64,000 nt of DNA from Enterobacter hormaechei subsp. hoffmannii (GCF_001729745.1 NZ_CP017186.1:3100001-3164000), one strand, 5' to 3'. Numbered from the stretch's first letter, positions 42,560-53,807 are shown. The notes: generated from the letters alone by a model not told the origin. Program-made: numbers and translations.

Positions 42560-42587
42560 TTGACTCATTTTCAACTCTCCCTATAAT
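42560..42587 (+). promoter_or_regulatory. Sigma-70 promoter of the Val-Val-Val-Lys tRNA operon
   Basis: TTGACT at 42560-42565 and TATAAT at 42582-42587 with a 16-base spacer. The first tRNA begins 18 bases after the -10 element. Confidence 0.85.
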
Positions 42588-42604
42588 GCGACTCCACACA
42601 GCGG

Positions 42605-42680
42605 GGGTGATTAGCTCAGTTGGTAGAGCATCTCCTTTACACGGAGGGGGTCGGCGGTTCGAGCCCGTCATCACCCACCA
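42605..42680 (+). tRNA. valU: tRNA-Val (anticodon UAC), copy 1
   Basis: 76 bases with encoded CCA. The acceptor is GGGTGAT / ATCACCC, the anticodon loop TTTACAC with anticodon TAC. It differs from the next two copies only by a compensated acceptor pair (T-A instead of C-G). Confidence 0.97.
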
Positions 42681-42721
42681 TCTACTTCGGTAGACTCGCA
42701 GTGTAGATAAGAATTGAGATT

Positions 42722-42797
42722 GGGCGATTAGCTCAGTTGGTAGAGCATCTCCTTTACACGGAGGGGGTCGGCGGTTCGAGCCCGTCATCGCCCACCA
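42722..42797 (+). tRNA. valX: tRNA-Val (anticodon UAC), copy 2
   Basis: 76 bases with encoded CCA. The acceptor is GGGCGAT / ATCGCCC and the anticodon TAC. Identical to copy 3. It is separated from copy 1 by a 41-base spacer. Confidence 0.97.
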
Positions 42798-42826
42798 TTC
42801 TCACCTTATCGTAGCAGTTCCGAAAT

Positions 42827-42902
42827 GGGCGATTAGCTCAGTTGGTAGAGCATCTCCTTTACACGGAGGGGGTCGGCGGTTCGAGCCCGTCATCGCCCAC
42901 CA
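42827..42902 (+). tRNA. valY: tRNA-Val (anticodon UAC), copy 3
   Basis: 76 bases with encoded CCA, identical to copy 2. It is followed after only 4 bases by tRNA-Lys, so the two are processed from one transcript. Confidence 0.97.
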
Positions 42903-42906
42903 TTTC

Positions 42907-42982
42907 GGGTCGTTAGCTCAGTTGGTAGAGCAGTTGACTTTTAATCAATTGGTCGCAGGTTCGAATCCTGCACGACCCACCA
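42907..42982 (+). tRNA. lysV: tRNA-Lys (anticodon UUU)
   Basis: 76 bases with encoded CCA. The acceptor is GGGTCGT / ACGACCC and the anticodon arm TTGA-CTTTTAA-TCAA carries TTT. It is the last gene of the Val-Val-Val-Lys operon and is followed by a terminator. Its wobble base is a substrate of MnmC, encoded at 7-9 kb. Confidence 0.97.
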
Positions 42983-42986
42983 ATGT

Positions 42987-43013
42987 AAAAAAGCGCCCTA
43001 AAGGCGCTTTTTT
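42987..43013 (+). terminator. Terminator of the Val-Lys tRNA operon
   Basis: An 11-base perfect stem AAAAAAGCGCC / GGCGCTTTTTT with loop CTAAA, 4 bases after tRNA-Lys. Confidence 0.95.
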
Positions 43014-43063
43014 GCTATCTGCGATATAGCACATCCCCATTACAGCCAAACCGCTTGTTTTAC

Positions 43064-43090
43064 TCAAGCTCACGCCTTCTTTGCCGATAC
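43064..43090 (+). promoter_or_regulatory. Sigma-28 (FliA) promoter of the FlxA-like gene
   Basis: TCAAGCTC, an 11-base spacer and GCCGATAC match the FliA consensus TAAAGTTT-N11-GCCGATAA with 5 of 8 and 7 of 8 bases and the exact spacing. It ends 29 bases upstream of the FlxA-like start. This places the gene in the late (class 3) flagellar regulon by inference. Confidence 0.78.
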
Positions 43091-43119
43091 CTCTATTTTA
43101 TGGCGAAAAGGATCTCAAT

Positions 43120-43461
43120 ATGACAACTCTTAAGCCCGTTTCTCTGTCGGCGATGGAAATCGGCAGCGTAGATAACAGCTCCGGCGGAAACGACATTGCT
43201 TCCCAGATCACCCGTCTGACCAAACAGATAACGAAAGTCACTCAGCAACTTAAAGAAGTCGCCATGGGTGATGCCACAGCGGAAGAAAAGCAAAAGCAGC
43301 AAGAATTGCTCGAATCTCAGCTGGCTATGTTGCAGGCACAGCTGGCGCAATTGCAGCGTCAGCAGGCAGAAGAGGCGATGCCAAAACAGGAAAGCGGTCA
43401 GGCCGTGGCGGAAGGCGTCAATAAACCCTCCGCAGAACATCAGATTGATATCTATATCTGA
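43120..43461 (+). CDS. FlxA-like protein
   Basis: A 113-residue protein with a Ser/Gly/Asn-rich start ([20 protein letters not shown]) and then a long amphipathic helix predicted to be a coiled coil (about residues 20-90, e.g. [20 protein letters not shown]). It belongs to the FlxA-like family; E. coli FlxA is a FliA-dependent protein of unknown function carried in the Qin prophage. The ATG at 43120 follows an AAAGGAT site. A FliA-type promoter is upstream. Its last 10 bases overlap the yfeR 3' end on the other strand. In E. coli the xapRAB and yfeN genes occupy this place. Confidence 0.85.
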   Translation: MTTLKPVSLSAMEIGSVDNSSGGNDIASQITRLTKQITKVTQQLKEVAMGDATAEEKQKQQELLESQLAMLQAQLAQLQRQQAEEAMPKQESGQAVAEGVNKPSAEHQIDIYI

Positions 43462-44393
43462 TCATTGGTTTCGTTAAAAAGTGGATCGCGCGTGCGGGCC
43501 TCCATCAGACGCCTGGCCTGCATACGCACCACATCCCAGCAGGCGTGTGCCGCGCCGGAAAGTGACCTGTTTTTACGGCGTACCAGCATCAGCTGGCGTT
43601 CGACACAGGGTACGAAACGCTTCACCGTTAAACGACTCCCCTGCGGCAGTGGCAGCGCCAGCGCAGGCAGAACGCTGATCCCAATCCCCGCTTCGACCAT
43701 GGGGAAGAGCGTGGCAGGATGCCCAATCTCCTGCACAATGGTTGCCTTTACGCCCTGTGCGGCCAGTGCGGCATCTATCAGCGGGCGGCTACCTGATGCA
43801 TAATCCTGTAACACCAGGTTTGCCCCCTGTAAGGCTTGCCAGGCCACCTGCGACAGCGATGCCAGAGGATCATCATCGCGGCAGAGCAATAAAAAGGGTT
43901 CCGAGAGTACCACTTCACATTCCAGGTCGCTTACCGCTCCGGGATCAATAACAATCCCGAAATCCACATCCCCCTGACGAATACTCTCCAGTACCCACTG
44001 CTGCGGCCTGTCGTGCAAAACAAAATCGATATCCGGATAGCGGTGATTACTTTCAGCGATGCACTGGGGAATAAGATGCGCCGAAATCGTCTGGCTCGCC
44101 GCCACTCTCACGGTACCGGAAAGCTGTTGTCCAAGCCGTCCGACGTCCCTCAGCGTACTGTTCAGTTCATCCAGCAGCCTTTCCAGACGCGTTGCCAGCT
44201 GATGTCCCGCTTCGGTGAGCACCACTTCGCGCGTCGTGCGGTCGAGCAGTTTCACGCCGGTTTGAGTTTCCAGCTCTTTCACGCTATGGCTCACCGCCGA
44301 CTGGCTGAGGCCAATCATCTCCCCAGCCCGACTGAAGCTGCGGGCCTGCGCGACGGTGACGAAAACACGAAGCTGACGTAGTGAATAATTCAT
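43452..44393 (-). CDS. yfeR: LysR-type transcriptional regulator YfeR
   Basis: A 313-residue LysR regulator: winged helix-turn-helix at residues 1-62 ([20 protein letters not shown], then [15 protein letters not shown]) and a periplasmic-binding-protein-like effector domain. It matches E. coli/Salmonella YfeR, reported as a low-osmolarity-responsive regulator of the neighbouring yfeH. The 89-base divergent gap to yfeH contains a perfect inverted repeat that could be its operator. Confidence 0.93.
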   Translation of the reverse strand: MNYSLRQLRVFVTVAQARSFSRAGEMIGLSQSAVSHSVKELETQTGVKLLDRTTREVVLTEAGHQLATRLERLLDELNSTLRDVGRLGQQLSGTVRVAASQTISAHLIPQCIAESNHRYPDIDFVLHDRPQQWVLESIRQGDVDFGIVIDPGAVSDLECEVVLSEPFLLLCRDDDPLASLSQVAWQALQGANLVLQDYASGSRPLIDAALAAQGVKATIVQEIGHPATLFPMVEAGIGISVLPALALPLPQGSRLTVKRFVPCVERQLMLVRRKNRSLSGAAHACWDVVRMQARRLMEARTRDPLFNETNDQI

Positions 44394-44416
44394 CTGTTTA
44401 ATTCATGAATGGATGC

Positions 44417-44433
44417 AATAAATCAATTTTATT
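44417..44433. promoter_or_regulatory. yfeH: Candidate YfeR operator
   Basis: AATAAA-TCAAT-TTTATT is a perfect inverted repeat containing a T-N11-A LysR-type motif, located between the divergent yfeR and yfeH starts. Assignment to YfeR rests on position and form only. Confidence 0.6.
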
Positions 44434-44482
44434 TCTCAAAGGGAAGAAAGCACAATAGCGGCATCTGTTTTCAGGAGTGATT

Positions 44483-45478
44483 ATGAAACTTTTTCGTATC
44501 CTTGATCCGTTTACGCTGACCCTGATTGGTGTCGTCTTGCTGGCCTCGTTCTTCCCGGCGCGGGGCGGTTTCGTTCCGGTCATTGAAGGGCTGACCACGG
44601 CAGCCATTGCCCTGTTGTTCTTTATGCATGGCGCCAAACTCTCCCGGGAAGCCATTATTGCAGGCGGTAGCCACTGGCGACTGCACCTCTGGGTAATGTG
44701 CAGCACCTTTATCCTCTTCCCTGTTCTGGGCGTGCTGTTTGCCTGGTGGGCGCCGGTGAATGTCGATCCGGCGCTCTATACCGGTTTCCTTTATCTGTGC
44801 ATTTTGCCGGCCACCGTGCAGTCTGCTATTGCCTTTACCTCGCTGGCTGGCGGCAACGTCGCGGCGGCGGTCTGTTCTGCTTCGGCTTCCAGCCTGCTCG
44901 GGATCTTTGTTTCACCGCTGCTGGTCGGTCTGCTGATGAACATGCACGGTGCAGAAGGTAATCTGGAGCAGGTGGGTAAAATTTGTCTGCAACTGCTACT
45001 GCCGTTTGTGCTCGGACACTTATCCCGCCCCTGGATTGGGGCGTTTGTGGCGAAACACAAAAAATGGATCGGGAAAACGGACCAAAGCTCCATTCTGCTG
45101 GTGGTTTACACGGCCTTCAGCGAAGCCGTGGTGAACGGCATCTGGCACAGGGTGGGCGCAGGATCGCTGCTGTTTATTGTGGTGGTAAGCATTGTTCTGC
45201 TGACCATTGTGATCGCGGTTAACGTCTTTGTGGCCCGCAAATGCGGCTTCAATAAGGCCGATGAAATCACCATCGTATTCTGTGGATCGAAAAAGAGCCT
45301 GGCCAACGGGATCCCGATGGCCAATATTCTGTTCCCGACGTCGGTCATTGGGATGATGGTACTGCCGCTGATGATTTTCCATCAGATCCAGCTGATGGTG
45401 TGTGCGGTACTGGCGCGGCGTTACAAGGCACAGACTGAAAAGCTGGCGCAGGAAGAGACCCGCGCCGCGAAAGTTTAA
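44483..45478 (+). CDS. yfeH: bile acid:sodium symporter-family protein YfeH
   Basis: A 331-residue, roughly ten-helix membrane protein of the SBF-like (bile acid:Na+ symporter, DUF4137) family. SAIAFTSLAGGNVAAAVCSA and VFCGSKKSLANGIPMA are the conserved substrate/sodium-site blocks. It matches E. coli YfeH, substrate unknown. The ATG at 44483 follows the AGGAG site; a GTG two codons upstream is rejected. It is controlled by the divergent YfeR by homology. Its end overlaps the ypeB stop by 4 bases. Confidence 0.93.
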   Translation: MKLFRILDPFTLTLIGVVLLASFFPARGGFVPVIEGLTTAAIALLFFMHGAKLSREAIIAGGSHWRLHLWVMCSTFILFPVLGVLFAWWAPVNVDPALYTGFLYLCILPATVQSAIAFTSLAGGNVAAAVCSASASSLLGIFVSPLLVGLLMNMHGAEGNLEQVGKICLQLLLPFVLGHLSRPWIGAFVAKHKKWIGKTDQSSILLVVYTAFSEAVVNGIWHRVGAGSLLFIVVVSIVLLTIVIAVNVFVARKCGFNKADEITIVFCGSKKSLANGIPMANILFPTSVIGMMVLPLMIFHQIQLMVCAVLARRYKAQTEKLAQEETRAAKV

Positions 45479-45690
45479 GGACGTTTCAGGGGCTGCACCA
45501 GCTGGGTCAGCCCCTCTGTTTTGATCAGTAATGTGATAGCCATCAGCTCGCCAAGACGCCCGGCAGGAAACTCATCCTTACGGGCAAACCACAGCAGATA
45601 TTCTTCCGGTAAATCAATCAGCCTGCGGCCCTTATATTTACCGAACGGCATCTCCGTATTGGCGATCTCAACGAGCTGCTCTTTTTCCAC
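45475..45690 (-). CDS. ypeB: YpeB, DUF3820 family protein
   Basis: A 71-residue protein (MEKEQLVEIANTEMPFGKYK) of the DUF3820 family, nearly identical to E. coli YpeB. The FGKYKGRRLIDLP segment resembles a motif found at the ends of some exonucleases, but no activity is known. It starts 1 base after the ligA stop, so it is cotranscribed with ligA, and it converges on yfeH. Confidence 0.9.
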   Translation of the reverse strand: MEKEQLVEIANTEMPFGKYKGRRLIDLPEEYLLWFARKDEFPAGRLGELMAITLLIKTEGLTQLVQPLKRP

Positions 45691-45691
45691 A

Positions 45692-47716
<2,025 letters not shown>

Positions 47717-47722
47717 TCAATG

Positions 47723-47750
47723 AGAAAAACCCCCGACAGGCGGGGGTTGA
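47723..47750 (-). terminator. zipA: Terminator between zipA and ligA
   Basis: An 8-base GC stem AACCCCCG / CGGGGGTT with a 5-base loop and a T run on the minus strand, 20 bases beyond the zipA stop. Probably partial, since ligA follows on the same strand. Confidence 0.8.
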
Positions 47751-47775
47751 GGAGGAGTTGAAGTAAACGCGACGA

Positions 47776-48771
47776 TTACGCGTTAGCTTCCTTAACTTCG
47801 CGGATGCGGTCCTGATATTCGCGCAGTTTCTGCGGCGTCATCATACGACGCTGATCGTCGAGCACAACACCGCCCACTTCGTCGGCGATGTGCTGAGCGG
47901 ACTGTAGCATCAGCTTAAAGTTTTGCAGCTCGTCACCGTAGGACGGCACCTGCATAAAGATCGTAACCCCAGGCGTGACGAAATCACCGGTCATTTCCGG
48001 GTCAAACGTGCCTGGATTGACCATATTGGCCAGGCTGAACAGCGCCGGACCGCTGCCGTCAGGACTCAGGTGGCGATGGAAAATATTCATGTCGCCGAAC
48101 TTGAAGCCTGCCTGTTGGATGCTGTTGAGCAGCACGTCACCGTTCAGATGGGTGCCATGATGAGCAGCCACATTCATGATGATTACCGCTTCTTTACGCT
48201 GCGGCTTTTCAACAACCGGTTCTGGCTCAACAACAGGCTCTGGCTCAACGCGCGGAGCGGGCTGTGGCGCAGGCGGTGCAGATTCAGGCTGCGGTTGTTC
48301 TACCGGCTGCGGCTGTTGCACTGGCTGTGGCTGATGCACTGGCTGTGCAGGCTGTTGCACAGGTTGCTGCTGTACCGGCTGTGGCGCAACGGGCTGCTGT
48401 TGCACAGGCTGCTGCGACGGATGACGAACAGGTTCTTCCACTGGCGGCGGCGCTGGCTGGCGCGGCTGGGCAGAGGCATACGGTGGTTGATACTGGTGCT
48501 GCGGAGCGCGGGGAGCTTCATGCTCTCCATGCGCTGCGCCGGGCGCAGTATTGACCCGATGAACACGAACTTCACCCACGCCGTCGTCGTCAAGACCGTC
48601 GATGTCGTCTTCAACGTCATCGTCTTCGCGACTGGACTTCATGCGCTTCAGTGGACGATCGCGAAACATAGAGGAACGCTCTTTACGGCTGGTCCAGAAA
48701 CCATGTACCAGTAAAGCGATTATGGCGATCGCGCCAACAATGATTAATATCAGACGCAAATCCTGCATCAT
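47776..48771 (-). CDS. zipA: cell division protein ZipA
   Basis: ZipA tethers FtsZ to the membrane and is essential for the E. coli divisome. The 331-residue protein begins with an N-terminal membrane anchor ([20 protein letters not shown]), then a charged region, a long P/Q-rich linker (about residues 85-185, many PQPVQQ-type repeats) and the globular FtsZ-binding domain (residues 190-331, beginning [14 protein letters not shown]). The start at 48771 is the first of two adjacent ATGs and matches E. coli; longer in-frame starts are rejected because they would precede the anchor. Divergent from cysZ. Confidence 0.96.
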   Translation of the reverse strand: MMQDLRLILIIVGAIAIIALLVHGFWTSRKERSSMFRDRPLKRMKSSREDDDVEDDIDGLDDDGVGEVRVHRVNTAPGAAHGEHEAPRAPQHQYQPPYASAQPRQPAPPPVEEPVRHPSQQPVQQQPVAPQPVQQQPVQQPAQPVHQPQPVQQPQPVEQPQPESAPPAPQPAPRVEPEPVVEPEPVVEKPQRKEAVIIMNVAAHHGTHLNGDVLLNSIQQAGFKFGDMNIFHRHLSPDGSGPALFSLANMVNPGTFDPEMTGDFVTPGVTIFMQVPSYGDELQNFKLMLQSAQHIADEVGGVVLDDQRRMMTPQKLREYQDRIREVKEANA

Positions 48772-49000
48772 TATATTCTCTGTTGTTCTAACACCTTGCC
48801 ACCACGGCAAACATTTACTCACTAAGAGTATTTGCCGTTTACGTCAAGTGCAAGTGTATGCAGAGCATTCACAGCATAAAGATGAACTAAATCGTGCTTT
48901 TTGCTGGTTTTTCGAACATTTCCGAACTGGTCATTGGCCCGTAACTGGATAATATAGGCGGGCAATTCCACTGGTTGTGTAAAAAGGAGTACAGCCTGGT

Positions 49001-49762
49001 ATGGTTTCAACATCTTCTTCTGCCCCACGTAGCGGGGTCTGGTACTTTTCTCAGGGCTGGAAACTGGTCTCCCTGCCGGGCATTCGACGCTTCGTTGTTT
49101 TGCCGTTACTGATCAACATTATTCTGATGGGGGGCGCGTTCTGGTGGCTGTTCACCAGACTGGAAAGCTGGATCCCTTCCCTGATGCGCTATGTGCCGGA
49201 CTGGTTACAGTGGTTGGACTACCTGCTCTGGCCGATTGCGGTTATCTCCGTGCTGCTGGTTTTCGGCTATTTCTTTTCGACGATAGCTAACTGGATAGCC
49301 GCGCCGTTCAACGGTCTGCTGGCCGAACAGCTGGAAGCGCGCCTGACCGGTGCGGCGCCGCCTGACACGGGCGTACTGGGGATCGTAAAAGATGTCCCCC
49401 GCATCATGAAGCGCGAATGGCAGAAGTTTGCGTGGTACCTGCCGCGGGCGATTGTGCTGCTCATCCTTTATTTTGTACCCGGGATCGGCCAGACGGTCGC
49501 ACCCGTGCTGTGGTTCCTGTTCAGCGCCTGGATGCTTGCTATCCAGTACTGTGATTATCCGTTCGATAACCACAAAGTGCCGTTTAAAGAGATGCGCACT
49601 GCCCTGCGCACTCAGAAGGTTGCCAATATGCAGTTTGGTGCCCTTACCAGCCTGTTCACCATGATCCCTTTCCTGAATCTGTTCATCATGCCCGTTGCCG
49701 TTTGCGGCGCGACGGCGATGTGGGTGGACTGCTACCGTGCTAAGCACGCGTTATGGAAGTAA
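49001..49762 (+). CDS. cysZ: sulfate transporter CysZ
   Basis: CysZ is a high-affinity sulfate importer of the inner membrane. The 253-residue protein has four membrane-associated hydrophobic stretches and the family blocks [20 protein letters not shown] and [16 protein letters not shown]. Length equals E. coli CysZ. It lies 163 bases upstream of cysK and is probably CysB-controlled, though no CysB box can be called with confidence. Confidence 0.96.
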   Translation: MVSTSSSAPRSGVWYFSQGWKLVSLPGIRRFVVLPLLINIILMGGAFWWLFTRLESWIPSLMRYVPDWLQWLDYLLWPIAVISVLLVFGYFFSTIANWIAAPFNGLLAEQLEARLTGAAPPDTGVLGIVKDVPRIMKREWQKFAWYLPRAIVLLILYFVPGIGQTVAPVLWFLFSAWMLAIQYCDYPFDNHKVPFKEMRTALRTQKVANMQFGALTSLFTMIPFLNLFIMPVAVCGATAMWVDCYRAKHALWK

Positions 49763-49864
49763 TGCAAAAATGTGTAAAAGAGGGGTGGCTTATGCCGCCC
49801 CTTATTCCATACTGATCCCCATTATTTCCTTGCAGCATATAGATATGCGATTTCCTTACTTCCC

Positions 49865-49885
49865 CATACCTGTTCAACAGGTATG
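49865..49885 (+). promoter_or_regulatory. cysK: Perfect palindrome in the cysK promoter region
   Basis: CATACCTGT-TCA-ACAGGTATG is a perfect 9-base inverted repeat 41-61 bases upstream of the cysK start. It could be an operator or a leader hairpin. CysB sites are usually poorly palindromic, so the factor is not identified. Confidence 0.6.
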
Positions 49886-49925
49886 CTGGGTCGGTATCCC
49901 AATTTCATACAGTTAAGGACAGGCC

Positions 49926-50897
49926 ATGAGTAAGATTTATGAAGACAACTCGCTGACTATCGGTCATACGCCCCTGGTTCGACTGAACCGTATCGGTAAT
50001 GGACGCATTCTGGCGAAGGTGGAATCTCGTAACCCAAGCTTCAGCGTTAAATGCCGTATCGGTGCGAATATGATTTGGGATGCTGAAAAGCGTGGCGTGC
50101 TGAAACCTGGCGTTGAGCTGGTTGAACCCACCAGCGGCAATACCGGTATCGCCCTGGCCTATGTTGCGGCGGCGCGCGGCTATAAGCTGACGCTGACTAT
50201 GCCTGAAACCATGAGTATTGAGCGCCGTAAGCTGCTGAAAGCGTTGGGTGCGAATCTGGTCCTCACGGAAGGCGCGAAAGGCATGAAGGGCGCGATTCAG
50301 AAGGCCGAAGAAATCGTCGCCAGCGATCCTGCAAAGTATCTGCTGCTCCAGCAGTTCAGCAACCCGGCCAACCCGGAAATTCATGAGAAAACCACCGGCC
50401 CGGAAATCTGGGAAGATACCGACGGTCAGGTTGATGTGTTTATCTCCGGCGTAGGCACCGGCGGTACGCTGACCGGGGTGTCTCGCTATATTAAAGGCAC
50501 GAAAGGTAAAAAAGATCTGATTACCGTTGCCGTTGAGCCAACCGACTCTCCGGTTATCGCTCAGGCGCTGGCAGGCGAAGAGATCAAACCAGGTCCGCAC
50601 AAAATCCAGGGTATCGGCGCTGGCTTTATTCCAGGCAACCTCGATCTGAAGCTGATCGATAAAGTGGTCGCCATCACCAATGAAGAAGCCATCTCCACGG
50701 CGCGTCGCCTGATGGACGAGGAAGGCATTCTGGCGGGTATCTCTTCCGGTGCGGCGGTTGCTGCAGCTCTCAAACTGCTGGAAGACGAAACCTTTACCAA
50801 CAAGAATATTGTGGTTATCCTACCGTCTTCGGGTGAGCGTTACTTAAGCACAGCACTGTTTGCCGATCTGTTCACAGAGAAAGAACTGCAACAGTGA
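49926..50897 (+). CDS. cysK: cysteine synthase A (O-acetylserine sulfhydrylase)
   Basis: CysK makes cysteine from O-acetylserine and sulfide with PLP, and forms the cysteine synthase complex with CysE; it also activates CdiA-type toxins in some strains. The 323-residue protein has the PLP lysine K42 in [14 protein letters not shown] and the phosphate loop [10 protein letters not shown], plus [15 protein letters not shown]. Shine-Dalgarno TTAAGGACAGG precedes the ATG. It ends in a strong terminator before the pts operon. Confidence 0.98.
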   Translation: MSKIYEDNSLTIGHTPLVRLNRIGNGRILAKVESRNPSFSVKCRIGANMIWDAEKRGVLKPGVELVEPTSGNTGIALAYVAAARGYKLTLTMPETMSIERRKLLKALGANLVLTEGAKGMKGAIQKAEEIVASDPAKYLLLQQFSNPANPEIHEKTTGPEIWEDTDGQVDVFISGVGTGGTLTGVSRYIKGTKGKKDLITVAVEPTDSPVIAQALAGEEIKPGPHKIQGIGAGFIPGNLDLKLIDKVVAITNEEAISTARRLMDEEGILAGISSGAAVAAALKLLEDETFTNKNIVVILPSSGERYLSTALFADLFTEKELQQ

Positions 50898-50920
50898 TGC
50901 CAGCATGTTAAAAACGCGTA

Positions 50921-50948
50921 AAAAAGCACCTTTTCAGGTGCTTTTTTG
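50921..50948 (+). terminator. cysK: Terminator after cysK
   Basis: A 12-base perfect stem AAAAAAGCACCT / AGGTGCTTTTTT, loop TTTC, 24 bases after the cysK stop. Confidence 0.95.
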
Positions 50949-51060
50949 TGGCCTGCTTCAAAGTTTTACCCCTCCTGGCATTGCTTCACCCCGTTGGGTC
51001 TGGTATTTAAACCAGCAATTATTTTGATGCGCGAAATTAATCGGTGAACGAAATAGCGCT

Positions 51061-51074
51061 GCTGAATCGATTTT
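51061..51074 (+). promoter_or_regulatory. ptsH: Cra (FruR)-like site upstream of ptsH
   Basis: GCTGAATCGATTTT matches much of the Cra consensus GCTGAAWCGWTTCA. It lies just upstream of the P0-type promoter, where E. coli also has a Cra site. Confidence 0.6.
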
Positions 51075-51079
51075 ATGAT

Positions 51080-51109
51080 TTGGTTCAAGTCTTGCTTTCA
51101 CTGCATAAT
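51080..51109 (+). promoter_or_regulatory. ptsH: P0-type sigma-70 promoter of ptsHI
   Basis: TTGGTT at 51080-51085 and CATAAT at 51104-51109 with an 18-base spacer. Sequence and position follow the E. coli ptsH P0 region. A second promoter nearer to ptsH is probable. Confidence 0.65.
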
Positions 51110-51214
51110 GTTTAATGACGATTGAAACGTCAGCGCTAACTATACAGGCTAAAGTTAAGTCGCCAGGCTAGACTTTAGTTCCACAACACTAAACCTATAA
51201 GTTGGGGAAATACA

Positions 51215-51472
51215 ATGTTCCAGCAAGAAGTTACCATTACCGCTCCGAACGGTCTGCACACCCGCCCTGCTGCTCAGTTTGTTAAAGAAGCGAAAGGCTT
51301 CACTTCTGAAATCACTGTGACTTCCAACGGCAAAAGCGCTAGCGCAAAAAGCCTGTTCAAGCTGCAAACTCTGGGTCTGACTCAGGGTACCGTTGTTACC
51401 ATCTCCGCTGAAGGTGAAGACGAGCAGAAAGCAGTTGAGCATCTGGTTAAGCTGATGGCTGAACTCGAGTAA
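51215..51472 (+). CDS. ptsH: phosphocarrier protein HPr
   Basis: HPr passes phosphate from enzyme I to the sugar-specific EIIA domains of the PTS. The 85-residue protein has the active histidine H15 in [12 protein letters not shown] and S46 in the regulatory position. It is identical or nearly identical to E. coli HPr. It heads ptsH-ptsI-crr, with a 45-base gap to ptsI. Confidence 0.99.
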
Positions 51473-51517
51473 GTTTACCGGGTTCTTTTCAATATCAGTC
51501 ACAAGTAAGGTAGGGTT

Positions 51518-53245
51518 ATGATTTCAGGCATTTTAGCATCCCCGGGTATCGCTTTCGGCAAAGCATTGCTGCTGAAAGAAGACGAAATCGTCATTGACCG
51601 GAAAAAAATTTCTGCCGACAAGGTTGATCAGGAAGTTGAACGTTTTCTGAGCGGTCGTGCCAAGGCATCTGCGCAACTGGAAGCGATTAAAACTAAAGCT
51701 GGCGAAACTTTCGGTGAAGAAAAAGAAGCCATCTTCGAAGGGCACATTATGCTGCTCGAAGATGAGGAGCTGGAGCAGGAAATCATAGCCCTGATTAAAG
51801 ATAAAGGCATGACGGCCGACGCGGCTGCGCATGAAGTTATCGAAGGTCAGGCAACTGCCCTGGAAGAGCTGGACGATGAATACCTGAAAGAGCGTGCGGC
51901 TGACGTACGTGACATCGGTAAGCGCCTGCTGCGCAACATCCTGGGTCTGGCCATCATCGATCTGAGCGCGATTCAGGACGAAGTCATCCTGGTTGCCGCT
52001 GACCTGACCCCGTCTGAAACCGCACAGCTGAACCTGAACAAGGTGCTGGGTTTCATTACTGATGCAGGTGGACGTACCTCCCACACCTCTATCATGGCGC
52101 GTTCTCTGGAGCTGCCAGCCATCGTGGGTACCGGTAGCGTCACCTCGCAGGTGAAAAACGACGACTATCTGATTCTGGATGCCGTAAACAACGTGGTTTA
52201 CGTCAACCCAACTAACGATGTGATCGAGCAGCTGCGTTCCGTTCAGGAGCAGGTTGCTACCGAGAAAGCGGAACTCGCTAAACTGAAAGATCTGCCAGCC
52301 ATCACGCTGGACGGCCATCAGGTTGAAGTGTGCGCTAACATCGGTACCGTACGTGACGTTGACGGCGCTGAGCGCAACGGTGCGGAAGGTGTAGGTCTGT
52401 ATCGTACTGAATTCCTGTTCATGGACCGCGACGCCCTGCCAACGGAAGAAGAGCAGTTTGCAGCGTACAAAGCGGTTGCGGAAGCGTGCGGCTCGCAGGC
52501 CGTTATCGTCCGCACCATGGATATCGGTGGCGACAAAGAGCTGCCGTACATGAACTTCCCGAAAGAAGAGAACCCGTTCCTGGGCTGGCGTGCCGTACGT
52601 ATCGCCATGGATCGCAAAGAGATCCTGCGTGACCAGGTTCGCGCTATCCTGCGTGCATCCGCTTTCGGTAAGCTGCGCATCATGTTCCCGATGATCATCT
52701 CTGTTGAAGAAGTGCGTGCACTGAAGAAAGAGATTGAAATCTACAAGCAGGAACTGCGTGACGAAGGTAAAGCATTTGACGAGTCAATCGAGATCGGCGT
52801 GATGGTGGAAACACCGGCAGCCGCGACCATTGCACGTCATTTAGCCAAAGAAGTTGATTTCTTTAGTATCGGTACCAATGATTTAACGCAGTACACCCTG
52901 GCAGTTGACCGTGGTAATGATATGATTTCACATCTCTACCAGCCAATGTCGCCGTCTGTACTGAATTTGATCAAGCAAGTTATTGATGCTTCTCATGCAG
53001 AAGGTAAATGGACTGGCATGTGTGGTGAGCTTGCAGGCGACGAACGTGCTACACTTCTGTTGCTGGGTATGGGTCTGGACGAATTCTCTATGAGCGCCAT
53101 TTCCATCCCGCGCATCAAGAAGATTATCCGTAACACGAACTTCGAAGATGCGAAGGTATTAGCAGAGCAGGCTCTTGCTCAACCGACAACGGACGAGTTA
53201 ATGACGCTGGTTAACAAGTTCATTGAAGAAAAAACAATCTGCTAA
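51518..53245 (+). CDS. ptsI: PTS enzyme I
   Basis: Enzyme I autophosphorylates with phosphoenolpyruvate and passes the phosphate to HPr. The 575-residue protein has the phosphorylated H189 in [20 protein letters not shown], the N-terminal HPr-binding domain, and the C-terminal PEP-binding barrel ([28 protein letters not shown] with the catalytic cysteine). Length equals E. coli. It lies 43 bases upstream of crr, which may also have its own promoter inside ptsI. Confidence 0.99.
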   Translation: MISGILASPGIAFGKALLLKEDEIVIDRKKISADKVDQEVERFLSGRAKASAQLEAIKTKAGETFGEEKEAIFEGHIMLLEDEELEQEIIALIKDKGMTADAAAHEVIEGQATALEELDDEYLKERAADVRDIGKRLLRNILGLAIIDLSAIQDEVILVAADLTPSETAQLNLNKVLGFITDAGGRTSHTSIMARSLELPAIVGTGSVTSQVKNDDYLILDAVNNVVYVNPTNDVIEQLRSVQEQVATEKAELAKLKDLPAITLDGHQVEVCANIGTVRDVDGAERNGAEGVGLYRTEFLFMDRDALPTEEEQFAAYKAVAEACGSQAVIVRTMDIGGDKELPYMNFPKEENPFLGWRAVRIAMDRKEILRDQVRAILRASAFGKLRIMFPMIISVEEVRALKKEIEIYKQELRDEGKAFDESIEIGVMVETPAAATIARHLAKEVDFFSIGTNDLTQYTLAVDRGNDMISHLYQPMSPSVLNLIKQVIDASHAEGKWTGMCGELAGDERATLLLLGMGLDEFSMSAISIPRIKKIIRNTNFEDAKVLAEQALAQPTTDELMTLVNKFIEEKTIC

Positions 53246-53288
53246 TCCACGAGATGCGGCCCAAATTACTGCTTAGGAGATAAGTCTA

Positions 53289-53792
53289 ATGGGTTTATTT
53301 AGTAAACTGTTCGGTGACAAAAGCAATAGCGACTCCGGAACTATTGAGATTGTTGCTCCGCTCTCCGGCGAGATCGTCAATATCGAAGACGTGCCGGATG
53401 TAGTGTTTGCTGAGAAAATCGTTGGTGATGGCATTGCTATCAAACCAACTGGCAACAAAATGGTTGCTCCAGTTGACGGTACCATTGGTAAGATTTTTGA
53501 AACCAACCATGCGTTCTCTATCGAATCCGATAGCGGTATCGAACTGTTCGTTCACTTCGGTATCGACACCGTTGAACTGAAAGGCGAAGGCTTCAAACGT
53601 ATCGCGGAAGAAGGCCAGCGTGTTAAAGTTGGCGACCCTGTAATTGAATTCGATCTGCCACTGCTGGAAGAAAAAGCGAAGTCTACCCTGACTCCGGTTG
53701 TTATCTCCAACATGGACGAAATCAAAGAGCTGATCAAACTGTCTGGCAGCGTTACCGTGGGTGAAACCCCGGTTATCCGCATCAAGAAGTAA
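53289..53792 (+). CDS. crr: PTS glucose-specific EIIA (EIIAGlc)
   Basis: EIIAGlc carries phosphate to PtsG and other transporters and controls inducer exclusion and adenylate cyclase. The 167-residue protein has both active-site histidines, H74 (ETNHAFS) and H89 (ELFVHFGID). The N-terminal amphipathic helix ([17 protein letters not shown]) is two residues shorter than in E. coli and differs in sequence, while the core is almost identical. It is followed by a strong terminator. Confidence 0.98.
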   Translation: MGLFSKLFGDKSNSDSGTIEIVAPLSGEIVNIEDVPDVVFAEKIVGDGIAIKPTGNKMVAPVDGTIGKIFETNHAFSIESDSGIELFVHFGIDTVELKGEGFKRIAEEGQRVKVGDPVIEFDLPLLEEKAKSTLTPVVISNMDEIKELIKLSGSVTVGETPVIRIKK

Positions 53793-53807
53793 TTCTTGCC
53801 GCACGGT

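Larger units (their letters stand above)
50898..51214 (+). promoter_or_regulatory. ptsH: cysK-ptsH intergenic control region
   Basis: A 317-base region holding the cysK terminator on the left and ptsH promoters on the right. A Cra-like sequence (51061-51074), a P0-type promoter and the ptsH leader (Shine-Dalgarno GGGGAA at 51203-51208) are visible. No gene is seen. Confidence 0.7.

Noticed and set aside
48264-48554. Alanine/valine-rich reading frame opposite zipA
   Set aside because: It is the reverse frame of the P/Q-rich ZipA linker; the low-complexity composition comes from that coding repeat.
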